Shown: positions 45,811 to 54,516, counted from the stretch's first letter. The stretch: DNA of 64,000 bases from Siphonobacter sp. BAB-5405 (GCF_002872335.1 NZ_NJAG01000019.1:1-64000), one strand, 5' to 3'. Notes: generated from the sequence alone by a model not told the origin. Program-made: numbers and translations.

Positions 45811-46128
45811 TTATTTCTTATCGGAACTCAGAGCGATTCCTTCGGGTAAGTCATTCAGGGAGATAGAGGCTAGTAGCGGCTCGGAAAGTTCTCTGTAATC
45901 TTCGGGGCTAATCTCCCCGGCATTGTACATTTCTTCGATCTGACGCAAATGATCGGCCATTTGTGCCTTGATAATCTCACGCTTTGCCATGGCATTGAGT
46001 TCAATGCTACGGTTGATAATTTCCTGATTGCTCCGAACGATTTCCTCGTTGGAAGGAGCCTTTTTCTTCAGGTAAATGGCAAAGAGAACAAAGGCGACGA
46101 ATACTCCTAATGCAAAGGCTGTGAACAT
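45811..46128 (-). CDS. Small membrane-anchored protein upstream of the tape measure
   Basis: 105 residues from the ATG at 46126-46128; an upstream TTG would add five residues. One N-terminal membrane helix (about 3-21, AFALGVFVAFVLFAIYL) and a charged helical remainder with SIELNAMAKREIIKAQMADHLRQIEEM. Not recognised. The place between tail-chaperone genes and the tape measure suggests a tail-assembly role or an inserted membrane factor. Confidence 0.55.
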   Translation of the reverse strand: MFTAFALGVFVAFVLFAIYLKKKAPSNEEIVRSNQEIINRSIELNAMAKREIIKAQMADHLRQIEEMYNAGEISPEDYRELSEPLLASISLNDLPEGIALSSDKK

Positions 46129-46147
46129 GCCCCGAAGATACAAAAAA

Positions 46148-46918
46148 TCAGCAGTAATTCAGAGCCGTAAAGTCATCATCGTACACTTCACATTCAGAAT
46201 TTACATAAGTGGTAGTCAGGCTGGTATTCAGTTTCAAACCGGACTTGAAACTAACCCGTTTGCCAGCGATGTAAAGTTCATCACATTCCAGCATAACAGC
46301 CAACGCCCGACAGTTATCGGGTTCGGTTTCCAGAAAATTAATCTTGTAAAACCAACGGGGAAAACTCTTGAAATTACGCGTACGGCCCGTAGTAGCTTCC
46401 CGGTACACCTCCTTGTCGTGTTCGGGTTGCTGATCGGTCAGGTTACATTTCAACCGAAAGGCCTGTCGATAATCGACAGGCAGGTATGGCCAGTAGAAAT
46501 CAAGCAATTTGTTTGGGCTCTTGAAGGAAAATACCCGACTGTAGCGTTCGGCGTCGGCCGTAGCCATAACCTCGACTACATTACTGTACAAATTCCCGGA
46601 TTTGATACGGTAAACGCCCGGCTTAACATTGCCCGAAAGGGAAAAGGAGCCGTACCCATGCTTACCCGCCAAAAAGGTTATTTCTGAAAGCGTGTGATTA
46701 ACGCCGCCGACCTCTACTCCCGCCCCATTGAGTAACTTCCAATCGCCCGCGGGCATGGTTGCCGCGTTTACATAGTAGTAGTACGTTTCGCCCGGGACAA
46801 GTACGACCAACGCGGGTCCTTCTTTTGGCTTACCATCCCCAATGAATGGACGGGGCAACAGGCCGCTTTCGGGACCTGGTTGATTAAACCACCGTAAAAA
46901 ATTATTCTGATTTAGCAT
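46148..46918 (-). CDS. Hypothetical tail-module protein
   Basis: 256 residues from ATG 46916-46918; an ATG at 46954 would add 12 residues and increase the overlap with the chaperone gene from 17 to 53 bases. Beta-rich N-terminal half (ALVVLVPGETYYYYVNAATMPAGDWKLL, GVYRIKSGNLYSNVVEV) and a C-terminal half with several Cys (LKCNLTDQ, MLECDELYI, NSECEVYDD, ALNYC). Similar-looking proteins are typical of Bacteroidota siphophage tail modules, but function is not known. Confidence 0.6.
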   Translation of the reverse strand: MLNQNNFLRWFNQPGPESGLLPRPFIGDGKPKEGPALVVLVPGETYYYYVNAATMPAGDWKLLNGAGVEVGGVNHTLSEITFLAGKHGYGSFSLSGNVKPGVYRIKSGNLYSNVVEVMATADAERYSRVFSFKSPNKLLDFYWPYLPVDYRQAFRLKCNLTDQQPEHDKEVYREATTGRTRNFKSFPRWFYKINFLETEPDNCRALAVMLECDELYIAGKRVSFKSGLKLNTSLTTTYVNSECEVYDDDFTALNYC

Positions 46919-47665
46919 GAGGCTTGCGTTGTTCGAATTGTTGGATTCGGGCATAAAACTCGAAAATGCTCAGTTCCTTGGGTTCTTTACACCCGTTTTC
47001 TTCCAAGGCGGCACAGGTACGGGCAAATGACTTTTCCAGATCGATGATGAAGTTATCCGGATTGCGAGGGTCGAAGCTTGGCGGCTCAGTCAGTTCAGAA
47101 TAAGTCAGCATGGCCGCTTTGTGCCGCTTTTCGTTATCGGGCGTAGGATCGGCGTAGAATTCACCCTGACAAATCAGCGAATACCGCAGGGCATCCCTGC
47201 TAACGGCATCCCCTATTCCGAACCATCCGGGGAAAGATCGGTCCAGCTCAGTTTGAAGTTTTTTTTTAAATCCGTCGCCAGTTTATCAGCATCAGCAGCG
47301 GTAAACCCCCATTCTGACATCTTATCCCGGAGCTTCATAAGCGTTTCTTCATCCCGCTTGCGAAAGGGCATCCCATCCACTTCAGCGGCTAAGCACAAAA
47401 GGGCCATACTACTCATGTCCATTCCTCCCAGGAACTGATACAGGCCGAAATACATATTCCGTAGTTCGGTTTCTACTGCCTCCGTATTGCCCGACGCCAG
47501 GTGATTCAAGGCCGAAGCAATGCGATCATTGTAATTGCCCAGGTTATCGACCGTGAAGGCCGCCGCCGCAGCGTAGCGTTCATGAAGTTTGTAGATGGCG
47601 ATCGGCGTTTCAAAGATCGAGTCGTAGAACGCTACGCTGTGACCGCCCATAGGGATCGTTTTCAT
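46902..47665 (-). CDS. Tail assembly chaperone long form, made by -1 ribosomal frameshift (gpGT-like)
   Basis: Joined reading: ATG 47663-47665 to the slip at about 47258-47264, then the -1 frame to TAA at 46902-46904. The product would have about 254 residues (136 + 118). The -1 frame is open from the slip on and reads LQTELDRSFPGWFGIGDAVS, continuing without a stop into the 69-residue segment beginning MLTYSELTEPPSF. Fused chaperones of this kind hold the tape measure during tail-tube assembly in lambda-like phages. The order here fits lambda, although two extra genes lie before the tape measure. Confidence 0.8.
47213..47665 (-). CDS. Tail assembly chaperone short form (gpG-like)
   Basis: 150 residues from the ATG at 47663-47665; a longer start would overlap the membrane-protein gene and add 35 unlikely residues. 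Helical protein with YFGLYQFLGGMDMSSMALLCLAAEVDGMPF and KRDEETLMKLRDKMSEWGF. The end, after the slippery site, reads FKLSWTDLSPDGSE and stops with TAG. Ribosomes that do not shift make this form. The preceding gene overlaps its start by 4 bases. Confidence 0.75.
   Translation of the reverse strand: MKTIPMGGHSVAFYDSIFETPIAIYKLHERYAAAAAFTVDNLGNYNDRIASALNHLASGNTEAVETELRNMYFGLYQFLGGMDMSSMALLCLAAEVDGMPFRKRDEETLMKLRDKMSEWGFTAADADKLATDLKKNFKLSWTDLSPDGSE
47258..47269 (-). promoter_or_regulatory. Programmed -1 frameshift site
   Basis: On the minus strand TTA AAA AAA AAC is read in the zero frame. A AAA AAC, and the overlapping A AAA AAA, fit the X XXY YYZ heptamer for -1 slippage. Nine A in a row precede the C. 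The -1 frame then stays open for 118 codons. Confidence 0.85.
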
Positions 47666-47913
47666 ATTCCGCGTTTTAAGATCATGAGAAAAGGGGTACC
47701 GAAAGCGGCTCCGGCCAGAGCTGCAGGAAGGATCAACAGGGGCGGGATCACAAAGAGCAAGATCAAGCAATTAAGCCAGAAACTCTGGCAGTACATACAG
47801 CGAAACACCTGCCAGCCCGTTTGCTGATAGGCCCAATCGGAGAGTTCCCATTTACCGCAAACGAATAAAACCCCGACGACTACGAGGCTTACAAAGATGA
47901 CGTCATTCAACAT
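47662..47913 (-). CDS. Small membrane protein with CxxC motif
   Basis: 83 residues with two hydrophobic helices (about 5-22 and 47-75) and CMYCQSFW between them. It overlaps both neighbours by a few bases. Not recognised. The CxxC loop next to a membrane helix resembles small membrane proteins of the DUF1360 type, but the match is weak. A membrane protein inside the neck/tail genes is unusual. Confidence 0.55.
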   Translation of the reverse strand: MLNDVIFVSLVVVGVLFVCGKWELSDWAYQQTGWQVFRCMYCQSFWLNCLILLFVIPPLLILPAALAGAAFGTPFLMILKRGI

Positions 47914-48476
47914 GGTTTTTGGTAGTAGACGGTGAGCGATATACGAAAGCCGCAGTACGGAAACTTAAGACGTTCGGGTTTGATTGGTTCGAGATCGTAC
48001 CCGCGAAAGATATCCGCGGCATGATCATCGTAGTACTCATCAATTTTCATGACGAACTCGCAGGCCCGAAGTTGCTCTTCAACTTCATACTTCAGGGTTT
48101 CGAGGTAGATATCATCACGCCGGCTCGGGTGATCGAGTTCGTGAAGGTTAACCCAAACGATCAGGCTCAAGTCGCGATTCGCCAGGTAGCCGCCCGTCGA
48201 AAGCAATGCATCCCCGTACCGCTCCGGTCCTTCCGTACGGAAAAAAGACTGAGACTCAACAAAGTCGTTCGGCAATACGCTTCTGTATTCGTTTTGGCCT
48301 GTGTATACGGCGGGTTCGGCCTCTGTTTCTTTCAACTTCGAGACGGTAAACGCACGGCCATAGATGACCTTCAGCCAGGGAAGCATTGAAAGTCTCAGCT
48401 GGAGCTGTAAAATCACGTGTTCCAGACCAGCCGCCCCGGACGTGTCATTAAGGGTATGAATAATAGCAGGATTCAT
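47907..48476 (-). CDS. Probable tail terminator protein
   Basis: 189 residues. Mixed alpha/beta protein beginning with a helix (GLEHVILQLQLRLSMLP) and ending with a strand (FPYCGFRISLTVYYQKPC). Position between the tail-completion-like gene and the tail chaperones fits the tail terminator (lambda gpU type) that caps the tail tube. Assignment is by place and fold-like pattern, not by a clear signature. Confidence 0.5.
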   Translation of the reverse strand: MNPAIIHTLNDTSGAAGLEHVILQLQLRLSMLPWLKVIYGRAFTVSKLKETEAEPAVYTGQNEYRSVLPNDFVESQSFFRTEGPERYGDALLSTGGYLANRDLSLIVWVNLHELDHPSRRDDIYLETLKYEVEEQLRACEFVMKIDEYYDDHAADIFRGYDLEPIKPERLKFPYCGFRISLTVYYQKPC

Positions 48477-48919
48477 AAGTGCCGCAATAGGGATTTGAAT
48501 TGTTTCTGGGCATCAGGCTTCATCCGGTTACAGAGAATGCCTTTGTTGCGATCATTCAGACCAAAGATGTCTACGCCGTATTTGCGAGAAAGCGAAAGCG
48601 TTTTCCAGTCAAAGGCCGTGATTTCATTCCCGCCTCGAACCCGCTTCATGTACATGCTATCCTGAAAATCCCCCGTATCCTTGAGCGTTACCCGGTTATA
48701 GGGCTGGCCTTTGGCTTTTTTGATGGCAACCGTCATTTTCGTATAGGGCGGCGTAATGGGTTTACCCGTATCGAGTTGCCCCACCTTCAGCTGGCGTTTG
48801 TTGAGTTCCAGAGCGTACGTAGAATGGCGGTTTACGGCCCAGTCAATAAGCCCCTTCATGTCGATAGCCTTGAGTGGGCCCATGAAAAACTCTTTGATTT
48901 GATCGGCTTTCGTTCCCAT
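48473..48919 (-). CDS. Probable tail completion / HK97 gp10-like neck protein
   Basis: 148 residues, basic, with YALELNKRQLKVGQLDTGKPI and RVTLKDTGDFQDSMYMKRVRGGNEITAF. The second part looks like the strand-rich part of HK97 gp10-type proteins (LKDTGxFxxS). It overlaps the terminator-like gene by 4 bases and follows the 422-residue protein by one base. It would join head and tail. Confidence 0.55.
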   Translation of the reverse strand: MGTKADQIKEFFMGPLKAIDMKGLIDWAVNRHSTYALELNKRQLKVGQLDTGKPITPPYTKMTVAIKKAKGQPYNRVTLKDTGDFQDSMYMKRVRGGNEITAFDWKTLSLSRKYGVDIFGLNDRNKGILCNRMKPDAQKQFKSLLRHL

Positions 48920-48920
48920 G

Positions 48921-50189
48921 TTACCAGGCTCCTATCTCGATTCCCGTATTCGCATCCTTACAAGGCAGACAGGTTTCATTCAAATCCGAAAGATCCAGAT
49001 TCAAACTTTTCATGGCCTGCTTGAGAAGCGTATGCGGGTTTTGGGGGTTTTGAAACTCGTACAGATAGTTGTAGGCTTTCACCTCAGCTACATTCCCGGC
49101 CTGATTCACCCGTGTAGACGCGGCCATGATTTCCAGTAGTCCGATTGCCCACTGGAGCTGAATGGCCCGAGCAAAGATGTTTCTCTGCTGAATTACCCGC
49201 TCGGTAACATCGCACACCACGTCGAAAACCAGATTCAAGCCGAAATTGGTATCCGTGTGGTACGTATACCCCTCCTCATCACCCAACGCATTTGCCGGAG
49301 CGGAGATGGCTTTTACTTCCACGTAGGGACTCCACTTGCCGACGATCGTAGCGTAAGCCGGGTTACACCCCCAGCAATTGCCCTTACCGATCGTATGAGC
49401 CACGCGAACGGCTCGGGCCTCTTCGGGTAAGTCGTTTTCATCATACCCCACCAGGTACGTTTCACCCATTACATTCTCCGACCAATACGGTAGAGATACC
49501 GGCGACGAAAGCGAGTCATAAAAGAACTTGCCTTGATGTTGATAATTGACAGGGATCGATTGCAAAGGTTCATCAGACGTGATTCGGTAGATTTTGATGG
49601 GGATAGTACCGTTAGCGGAAAACTGCACACCTACGCGGCGAAGAACTACAGCCAGATCCGTTTCCCTAGGCCGGATGAGAAACCCGACGAAACGGCCATT
49701 CTTTTCGATCTGATCGGGCAGGCGGCCATTCTCGTTTAAAAGCATTCCGCTACTGAGTAGCTCCTTGCCGGCTCCGGCTTCTTTCTTCGTATCGAGGAAT
49801 GAATTCAGTACCGTTGTAACTGCGTCCCGGTACGTACGGCGAAGAACCTGAGAAAGCAGGCTAGTAGGTTTCCACCACGTATCATCACTTACCGGGTGAC
49901 TCTGATTGTTGTCTTGCAAGCTGGTGTACAGCTTATCGCCCGACTTGACGATGGTACCCTTTGCAAAGGTCGTTTGAAGGTCATAGGCTGTGAATGCGAT
50001 AAAATTCTGCGGACCATCTGCCAGTGTAGCAAGGAGATTGCCGGAATTGATCAACGCGTGAACCCCATTAACCAGTAATCCAGACTCGGAAGCCTGGATA
50101 TCGGTGTCGATGGTATCCTCCTTATCAAAGCTGGATCGGTATCCCACCAGCCCGGCCAATTCTGAAAATATACGTTCGCTTAAAATCAT
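48921..50189 (-). CDS. Head-tail module protein of unknown family
   Basis: 422 residues. Helical start (about 1-30), a short domain with YTSLQDNNQSHPVSDDTWWKP (about 85-110) that resembles carbohydrate-binding or collar insertions of phages, and a beta-rich middle. The part near 265-275 has GNCWGCNP, and the end has NETCLPCKDANTG with two CxxC-like pairs that could bind metal. It lies between the capsid gene and the neck genes, so an adaptor or neck role is likely. Confidence 0.5.
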   Translation of the reverse strand: MILSERIFSELAGLVGYRSSFDKEDTIDTDIQASESGLLVNGVHALINSGNLLATLADGPQNFIAFTAYDLQTTFAKGTIVKSGDKLYTSLQDNNQSHPVSDDTWWKPTSLLSQVLRRTYRDAVTTVLNSFLDTKKEAGAGKELLSSGMLLNENGRLPDQIEKNGRFVGFLIRPRETDLAVVLRRVGVQFSANGTIPIKIYRITSDEPLQSIPVNYQHQGKFFYDSLSSPVSLPYWSENVMGETYLVGYDENDLPEEARAVRVAHTIGKGNCWGCNPAYATIVGKWSPYVEVKAISAPANALGDEEGYTYHTDTNFGLNLVFDVVCDVTERVIQQRNIFARAIQLQWAIGLLEIMAASTRVNQAGNVAEVKAYNYLYEFQNPQNPHTLLKQAMKSLNLDLSDLNETCLPCKDANTGIEIGAW

Positions 50190-50194
50190 TGCCG

Positions 50195-50234
50195 TTTTAA
50201 AGAAATAGCCCCGCCCGTTTGCTGGGCGGGGCTA
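50195..50234 (-). terminator. Strong terminator after the major capsid gene
   Basis: An 11-base perfect GC-rich stem (TAGCCCCGCCC/GGGCGGGGCTA) with a 7-base loop lies 24 bases after the capsid stop. A T-rich tract (ATTTCTTTAAAA) follows on the minus strand. Partial termination here would keep capsid mRNA above tail mRNA. Confidence 0.8.
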
Positions 50235-50257
50235 CGATGTTCAGGGGTGAGAGTAAC

Positions 50258-51328
50258 CTATGCCGCCTGTGAAGCCGTGGTCGGAGGCTTCACATTGACC
50301 TTAATCGTTTCAGATTTTCCAACCTCAGACGAGTAAGATTTTACGAATGCAGTGTCTTTGAAAAAGTCCATCTGCATTGCGTACGAACGTTCAAGGCCGG
50401 GCAGGTCATTTTGGTTGGGGCCCATGGTGACCAGAACTCCCCAAAGCGTTCCATACGGGTCTTGCCAAGTCGTATACTTGTACGTACCGTCCCAGCTACC
50501 TTTGCCGTCGTAGCCACCGTTCATGCGGCAGTCGTATTCGATCCAATCCAGTACGCCGTAGCTTCCCTTCTGGATAAAGTAGTGCGACTCTAACACGCCA
50601 TTTGCTACACCAATGTGCTGCGAGTAACCAAAGTCATACTGAGCCGACAGCAGTTTTTCAAGGTTCTGCTGGTTAGCAGCTCCCATCGTGCTCATGTACG
50701 TACGCATCGCATAAGCATCGTAATTAGCAACATCGTGAAACGGACCACCTAGTTCGTTTTTCATGAACAAAGTCGGCATGTACAAATACAACTTGTCCTG
50801 AGGGATTTCGTAGGCACCTCCGGCAATCGTTACGCCCGCTAAGGTTGTCGTGGCCAGAGCCGTATTTTTCGATGCATTCAGATAATCCGTAGCCAGTTTA
50901 TCAAACGACTCTTTCCCCGTAATTACACCCGTTTGGTACACCGTACGCAGGCCCTGCTCAATTTGGTGAGCAATATATTCAGCTTCACTGATGTAGTTGC
51001 CCTGGTGAACGGCTTCACGGGACTTTGCCGTAAAACCGCGAGTATTCCAGGTTAAAGACACCAGATCAGATTCTGGCTCATCTCCGGGTAGAACCACCGC
51101 CCGTTTGTTGTGAATCGTTGCTTCATAACGCTTCAAAACAGGGATTGTAACGGGACGCGTCGGTGACTTGCGTGCATCCTCTAACGGGGTCTTTGAGACT
51201 AATTGGCTTGTTCCCTCTCGTAAGGCATCGTACGAACCCATTAGGGGACGACGATTCTCAAACTGGGTGAAACGGTCTTTGGCCATAATCACGGCCTTGT
51301 CAAAAACGGTTGCAGCTATACCTGCCAT
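50258..51328 (-). CDS. Major capsid protein
   Basis: 356 residues from ATG 51326-51328; a TTG two codons earlier is less likely. It follows the scaffold-like gene and has the size of an HK97-fold capsid protein. Segments such as YISEAEYIAHQIEQGLRTVYQTG (spine-helix-like), DKLYLYMPTLFMKNE and DFGYSQHIGVANGVLESHYFI are consistent with that fold. It ends with TAG. Strong hairpins on both sides of the gene suggest that its mRNA is specially protected or limited. Identification rests mainly on order and size. Confidence 0.75.
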   Translation of the reverse strand: MAGIAATVFDKAVIMAKDRFTQFENRRPLMGSYDALREGTSQLVSKTPLEDARKSPTRPVTIPVLKRYEATIHNKRAVVLPGDEPESDLVSLTWNTRGFTAKSREAVHQGNYISEAEYIAHQIEQGLRTVYQTGVITGKESFDKLATDYLNASKNTALATTTLAGVTIAGGAYEIPQDKLYLYMPTLFMKNELGGPFHDVANYDAYAMRTYMSTMGAANQQNLEKLLSAQYDFGYSQHIGVANGVLESHYFIQKGSYGVLDWIEYDCRMNGGYDGKGSWDGTYKYTTWQDPYGTLWGVLVTMGPNQNDLPGLERSYAMQMDFFKDTAFVKSYSSEVGKSETIKVNVKPPTTASQAA

Positions 51329-51390
51329 TTTCAAGTGAATTTAGCGTGAAACAATGTTACGCCGCCCGGGACAAAGGTTTGTTAGCTGCT

Positions 51391-51423
51391 GAAAGCCCGG
51401 TTCTGGCTGAAGGAACCGGGCTT
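51391..51423 (-). terminator. Hairpin between scaffold and capsid genes
   Basis: An 11-base perfect stem (AAGCCCGGTTC/GAACCGGGCTT) with a 9-base loop lies 5 bases after the scaffold stop. The U-run is short, so it may stabilise or process mRNA more than terminate. Confidence 0.6.
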
Positions 51424-51428
51424 AATGT

Positions 51429-52277
51429 TTACTGTTGTTGATCGTAAGAGGACATCACTTTGTTGTACTCATCGGAGCCACGGGGATGACCATCTTTATT
51501 CAATTGTTCACGGGCCTGATCCTGAGACATACCCGCGTATTTGTTTACCTCCCCGCCGTTACTCCCATTACCACCCGTTCCCGTACCTTGCTGCTGTTGT
51601 TTTTCAGGAGCCAGGAAGGTTTTGTAACGGTCTTTGATAATATCGGTAGGGTTTAAAACTTTACCGTCTTTCAATAAAGCGGTATCGCCTTCAAAGAAGA
51701 CAGTTCCACGTTCCGGATCGGTTTTCGCTACCAATTCAGCAGTAAATACGGCCCGTAGTGCTCTACGCTGAGTGGTAAGGTAAGCGTTTTTCTCCTCGTC
51801 GGTTTTCAGGTGGGGAGGAACGAAAAGGTTAGCGTTTTCGACGGCCCCGTCAACGAGACCTTTCACTTCACGCTTGAATGCCTCATCGTCCTTCGTTCTC
51901 ATCTGAGTTTCTAAATTCTGAACTTTTGTACGTAATTGATTTAGCTCAGACTTATCAGTATCAGAACTTGAGCTAGTTTTGATGGCTGAGATTTCCTCCA
52001 CCGCCCATTCAATACCTTTCTTTCCCGCAGGCTTCGTTTTGCCAGTCGCTTCGGCAACCTTACCCTCCCAGGCTTCATGAACTTCACGCGTAGCATTCGT
52101 ACGTTCTTCAGTACGTGCGTTAGTGATTTCCTGATCGAGTTCAGTTTTCTTTTTAACGACATTACCGGCACTGGTCAGAGCGGCAACTACTTCGGGTTCA
52201 ATTCCTTTAAGGAGTTCGGATTTCAATGCGGCATCGCTGTCGATAGCGGTCCGGATTTCTGCAAAAGTTAAACTCAT
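51429..52277 (-). CDS. Capsid scaffolding protein
   Basis: 282 residues, acidic and mostly helical. Coiled coil over about 40-150 (KKTELDQEITNARTEERT, LNQLRTKVQNLETQMRT). A low-complexity Gln/Gly/Asn stretch is near 230-250. The charged C-terminus has SQDQAREQLNKDGHPRGSDE. This layout directly before the capsid gene is typical of scaffolds that guide procapsid assembly and leave before DNA packaging. No protease was found nearby. Confidence 0.75.
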   Translation of the reverse strand: MSLTFAEIRTAIDSDAALKSELLKGIEPEVVAALTSAGNVVKKKTELDQEITNARTEERTNATREVHEAWEGKVAEATGKTKPAGKKGIEWAVEEISAIKTSSSSDTDKSELNQLRTKVQNLETQMRTKDDEAFKREVKGLVDGAVENANLFVPPHLKTDEEKNAYLTTQRRALRAVFTAELVAKTDPERGTVFFEGDTALLKDGKVLNPTDIIKDRYKTFLAPEKQQQQGTGTGGNGSNGGEVNKYAGMSQDQAREQLNKDGHPRGSDEYNKVMSSYDQQQ

Positions 52278-52304
52278 TGTGTTGGCTGATAATTGGTTTT
52301 AAGG

Positions 52305-52332
52305 GAAAAATCAGCCGAGTTACCCGGGCTGA
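52305..52332 (-). terminator. Hairpin with U-run before the scaffold gene
   Basis: TCAGCC pairs with GGCTGA on the minus strand and is followed by TTTTT. It lies between the stop at 52341 and the scaffold start at 52277. Confidence 0.6.
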
Positions 52333-52340
52333 CAAAATGA

Positions 52341-52862
52341 TTAAGATTGTGGTGGCGTGACTACTGGCGATTGAGCGTTAGCTTTGGCTGCGTCCTGAGC
52401 CGCTTTTTTCGCGTCATCTTCTGCCTTTTTCTGAGCGGCTTTGGCTGTGTCCTGAGCCGCTTTCAGATCCTTTTGAGATTGTTGCTCACGAGCCTCTGAA
52501 TCGGCGAGTTTCTGACGAAGCTCATTTAGCTCTTTCTCTTTGGCCTCCTCGATCTCTTGTTTTTTCAAGTCGAGTTCAGATGGAACATCAGCCCCCTTGG
52601 TAGGCTCATGGAGAACCGTTACCTGAAAGCCCAGTGAACGGTGAGAAATAACCCCGTTGTTTTCAACAAAAGTATCCTCAAACTCTTCCGGCGTATAGCA
52701 TTGCACTTCGGCAATCCCTTTCGCCCCTACTGTTACGTTCTGACCTTCTAGTTTACGCGTCACAGTCTGGCGTACCCAGAAACACTTCTTATCGAAGTTA
52801 TCGGGCAGTTTCTGGAGCTTCTTGCTGTCTTTGTTCCCAAAGTTTTCTTCTTGCTTCGACAT
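52341..52862 (-). CDS. Head-module protein with Ala/Lys/Gln-rich coiled-coil tail
   Basis: 173 residues. A folded N-terminal half (about 20-95, KKCFWVRQTVTRKLEGQ, GIAEVQCYTPEEFEDTF) and a long low-complexity helix (about 100-165) made of repeats of K-A-A-Q-D-x-A. It overlaps the end of the portal gene by 65 bases. It could be a head-decoration, second scaffold or capsid-interior protein; I cannot choose. Confidence 0.55.
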   Translation of the reverse strand: MSKQEENFGNKDSKKLQKLPDNFDKKCFWVRQTVTRKLEGQNVTVGAKGIAEVQCYTPEEFEDTFVENNGVISHRSLGFQVTVLHEPTKGADVPSELDLKKQEIEEAKEKELNELRQKLADSEAREQQSQKDLKAAQDTAKAAQKKAEDDAKKAAQDAAKANAQSPVVTPPQS

Positions 52863-54516
52863 AATTGTAAAGTTCAGTTTCGATGGTTTCGAGCTTCTTA
52901 GCTATGTTTCCGTTGGACCCGAAGCTCACCAAGTCCCCGTTGTCGCGTTCGAATTGCCCCACGTAACGTGGAAAATTGGCTTTCAACTCATAATCCACGG
53001 TGCCTTGCGGAACGCTTTGCAAAGGCACATCAGGGTAAGGTTCAAGCAACTCAAGGAAGGTGAGCCGCTGTAATTCGTGATCGTTGTTGCGTGCTAACAG
53101 GTGTACGACGCGGCGGCGAAGTACTTCCAGCAGGAACATAGGCAGGCCCTTCTGCCGGGCATCCTGATACGCCGTTAACGCGTCCTGTAGGGTTTCAAGG
53201 TAGAATTCACGGCCATAGTTGACGGTGACCTTAACAAACTCAACCCCGTAGCGTAAGCGGCCAATTGTTTCCAGAATCCAGCGGTGCGTACGCTCCAGGT
53301 GTTCGGCCCAATAGATCAGTTTGTTGATACGGGCTTCGAACTGGCTTTGCACCTGGTCTTCGTTCAGGGCCTTGGTTTTATCCGGCTCCTGATCGTACCC
53401 CGTCAAAAAGTGAAACAACTCCTTTTTCAAAGAGTCGACCTTTTCGGTAATGTAGTCCAGCGTATCCCTGGGAAGCGTTACGAAACCAGCTGGCGCAGGT
53501 AGAGGATGTTCACCCGAACCGGGCTGACTGATCTTAAACGCGGTACCAGGCCCAGCAAAAGCATTTTGACAATCATTCGGGCACTTTTTAGACTTCGGCT
53601 GATTGTTCTCATCAAACCAAGCAATGGTGCCGCCCATGCAAGCCCCGTCATGATCCTTGTACGTACATTTCTCCTTCAAATACCAGAGATAAGGGTACGC
53701 GGCGTGCAAGTCCACATCTTCCTTGAAAACATCGGCCATTACTAGCCGATCCATGTCCGCCAATGCGTCAAAAAGTGGGGAGAGGCGGCGGATTCCTGCA
53801 TCCCCGAATTGATCGTGCCAAATGAAATTCACTGGGCAATAACCCAGTGAATGTTCAATCTCACGCAGTAGTGTATACGTATCCTTACCCGCTTCGTCTT
53901 TCTCTTTCGAGAAAATCCGGAAGTGGCCTTCGTCAAAAGCCGCGAACCTGTCTTTGGCAACACTGAAAATACAGTACTCGATGCTTTTGTCGGGGTTCAG
54001 TCCAAGGTCAAAAACGTTGGAAATGGGCAGTAAGTAAGCATACGGTTCCGGATACTCACCGAACATCTGCGTTTCGGGCAAGTCAACGACTACCAACGAA
54101 TTGCAACGTTCAAAAATCGCGTTGAAGACATCTTCCCTTACGAACGTTTCAATCTTCTTACTTCGAACGTATTCCCGGAAATCTTCGTCGGTTTCGGGCG
54201 TAGTGAACTCCCAGCCAATGAATCGGTCCTGAGCCTCGAAAACCCGGTTCAAATCATCCGAGGCACGGCTGATCTGACGACGGGTAGGAAGAGGGAACTG
54301 TAAAAGCTTGAAGAAAGCGGCTTGTTTACGCTTTTGGGTCAGAATGCCTTGAACGAGGCTTTTGAACTTAGGAGCATAAGACCCGGCCTCATCAAAGGTA
54401 GAGGCCGGGCGTGCATGAAATACGGTTCGCTCGTCATCACTCCCCGCTTGAAGAATCGCCGCTTGGTTCTTCGGCTTCTCCAGATACGTTTGCAGTTGTT
54501 GTGCTGAGCGTCTCAC
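52798..54516 (-). CDS. Portal protein
   Basis: 572 residues from a GTG at 54514-54516. The position between terminase and scaffold/capsid, the size and typical segments (QILTQKRKQAAFFKLLQFP, DDLNRVFEAQDRFI, EKVDSLKKELFHFLTGY, ALNEDQVQSQFEARINKLI) support a portal that forms the ring for DNA entry. Residues about 285-325 hold a Cys-rich insert (KCTYKDHDGACMGG, then KKCPNDCQNA) that may bind zinc. The N-terminus overlaps the small gene 54437-54667 by 80 bases, so the true start could be a little later. Confidence 0.78.
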   Translation of the reverse strand: MRRSAQQLQTYLEKPKNQAAILQAGSDDERTVFHARPASTFDEAGSYAPKFKSLVQGILTQKRKQAAFFKLLQFPLPTRRQISRASDDLNRVFEAQDRFIGWEFTTPETDEDFREYVRSKKIETFVREDVFNAIFERCNSLVVVDLPETQMFGEYPEPYAYLLPISNVFDLGLNPDKSIEYCIFSVAKDRFAAFDEGHFRIFSKEKDEAGKDTYTLLREIEHSLGYCPVNFIWHDQFGDAGIRRLSPLFDALADMDRLVMADVFKEDVDLHAAYPYLWYLKEKCTYKDHDGACMGGTIAWFDENNQPKSKKCPNDCQNAFAGPGTAFKISQPGSGEHPLPAPAGFVTLPRDTLDYITEKVDSLKKELFHFLTGYDQEPDKTKALNEDQVQSQFEARINKLIYWAEHLERTHRWILETIGRLRYGVEFVKVTVNYGREFYLETLQDALTAYQDARQKGLPMFLLEVLRRRVVHLLARNNDHELQRLTFLELLEPYPDVPLQSVPQGTVDYELKANFPRYVGQFERDNGDLVSFGSNGNIAKKLETIETELYNYVEARRKLWEQRQQEAPETAR

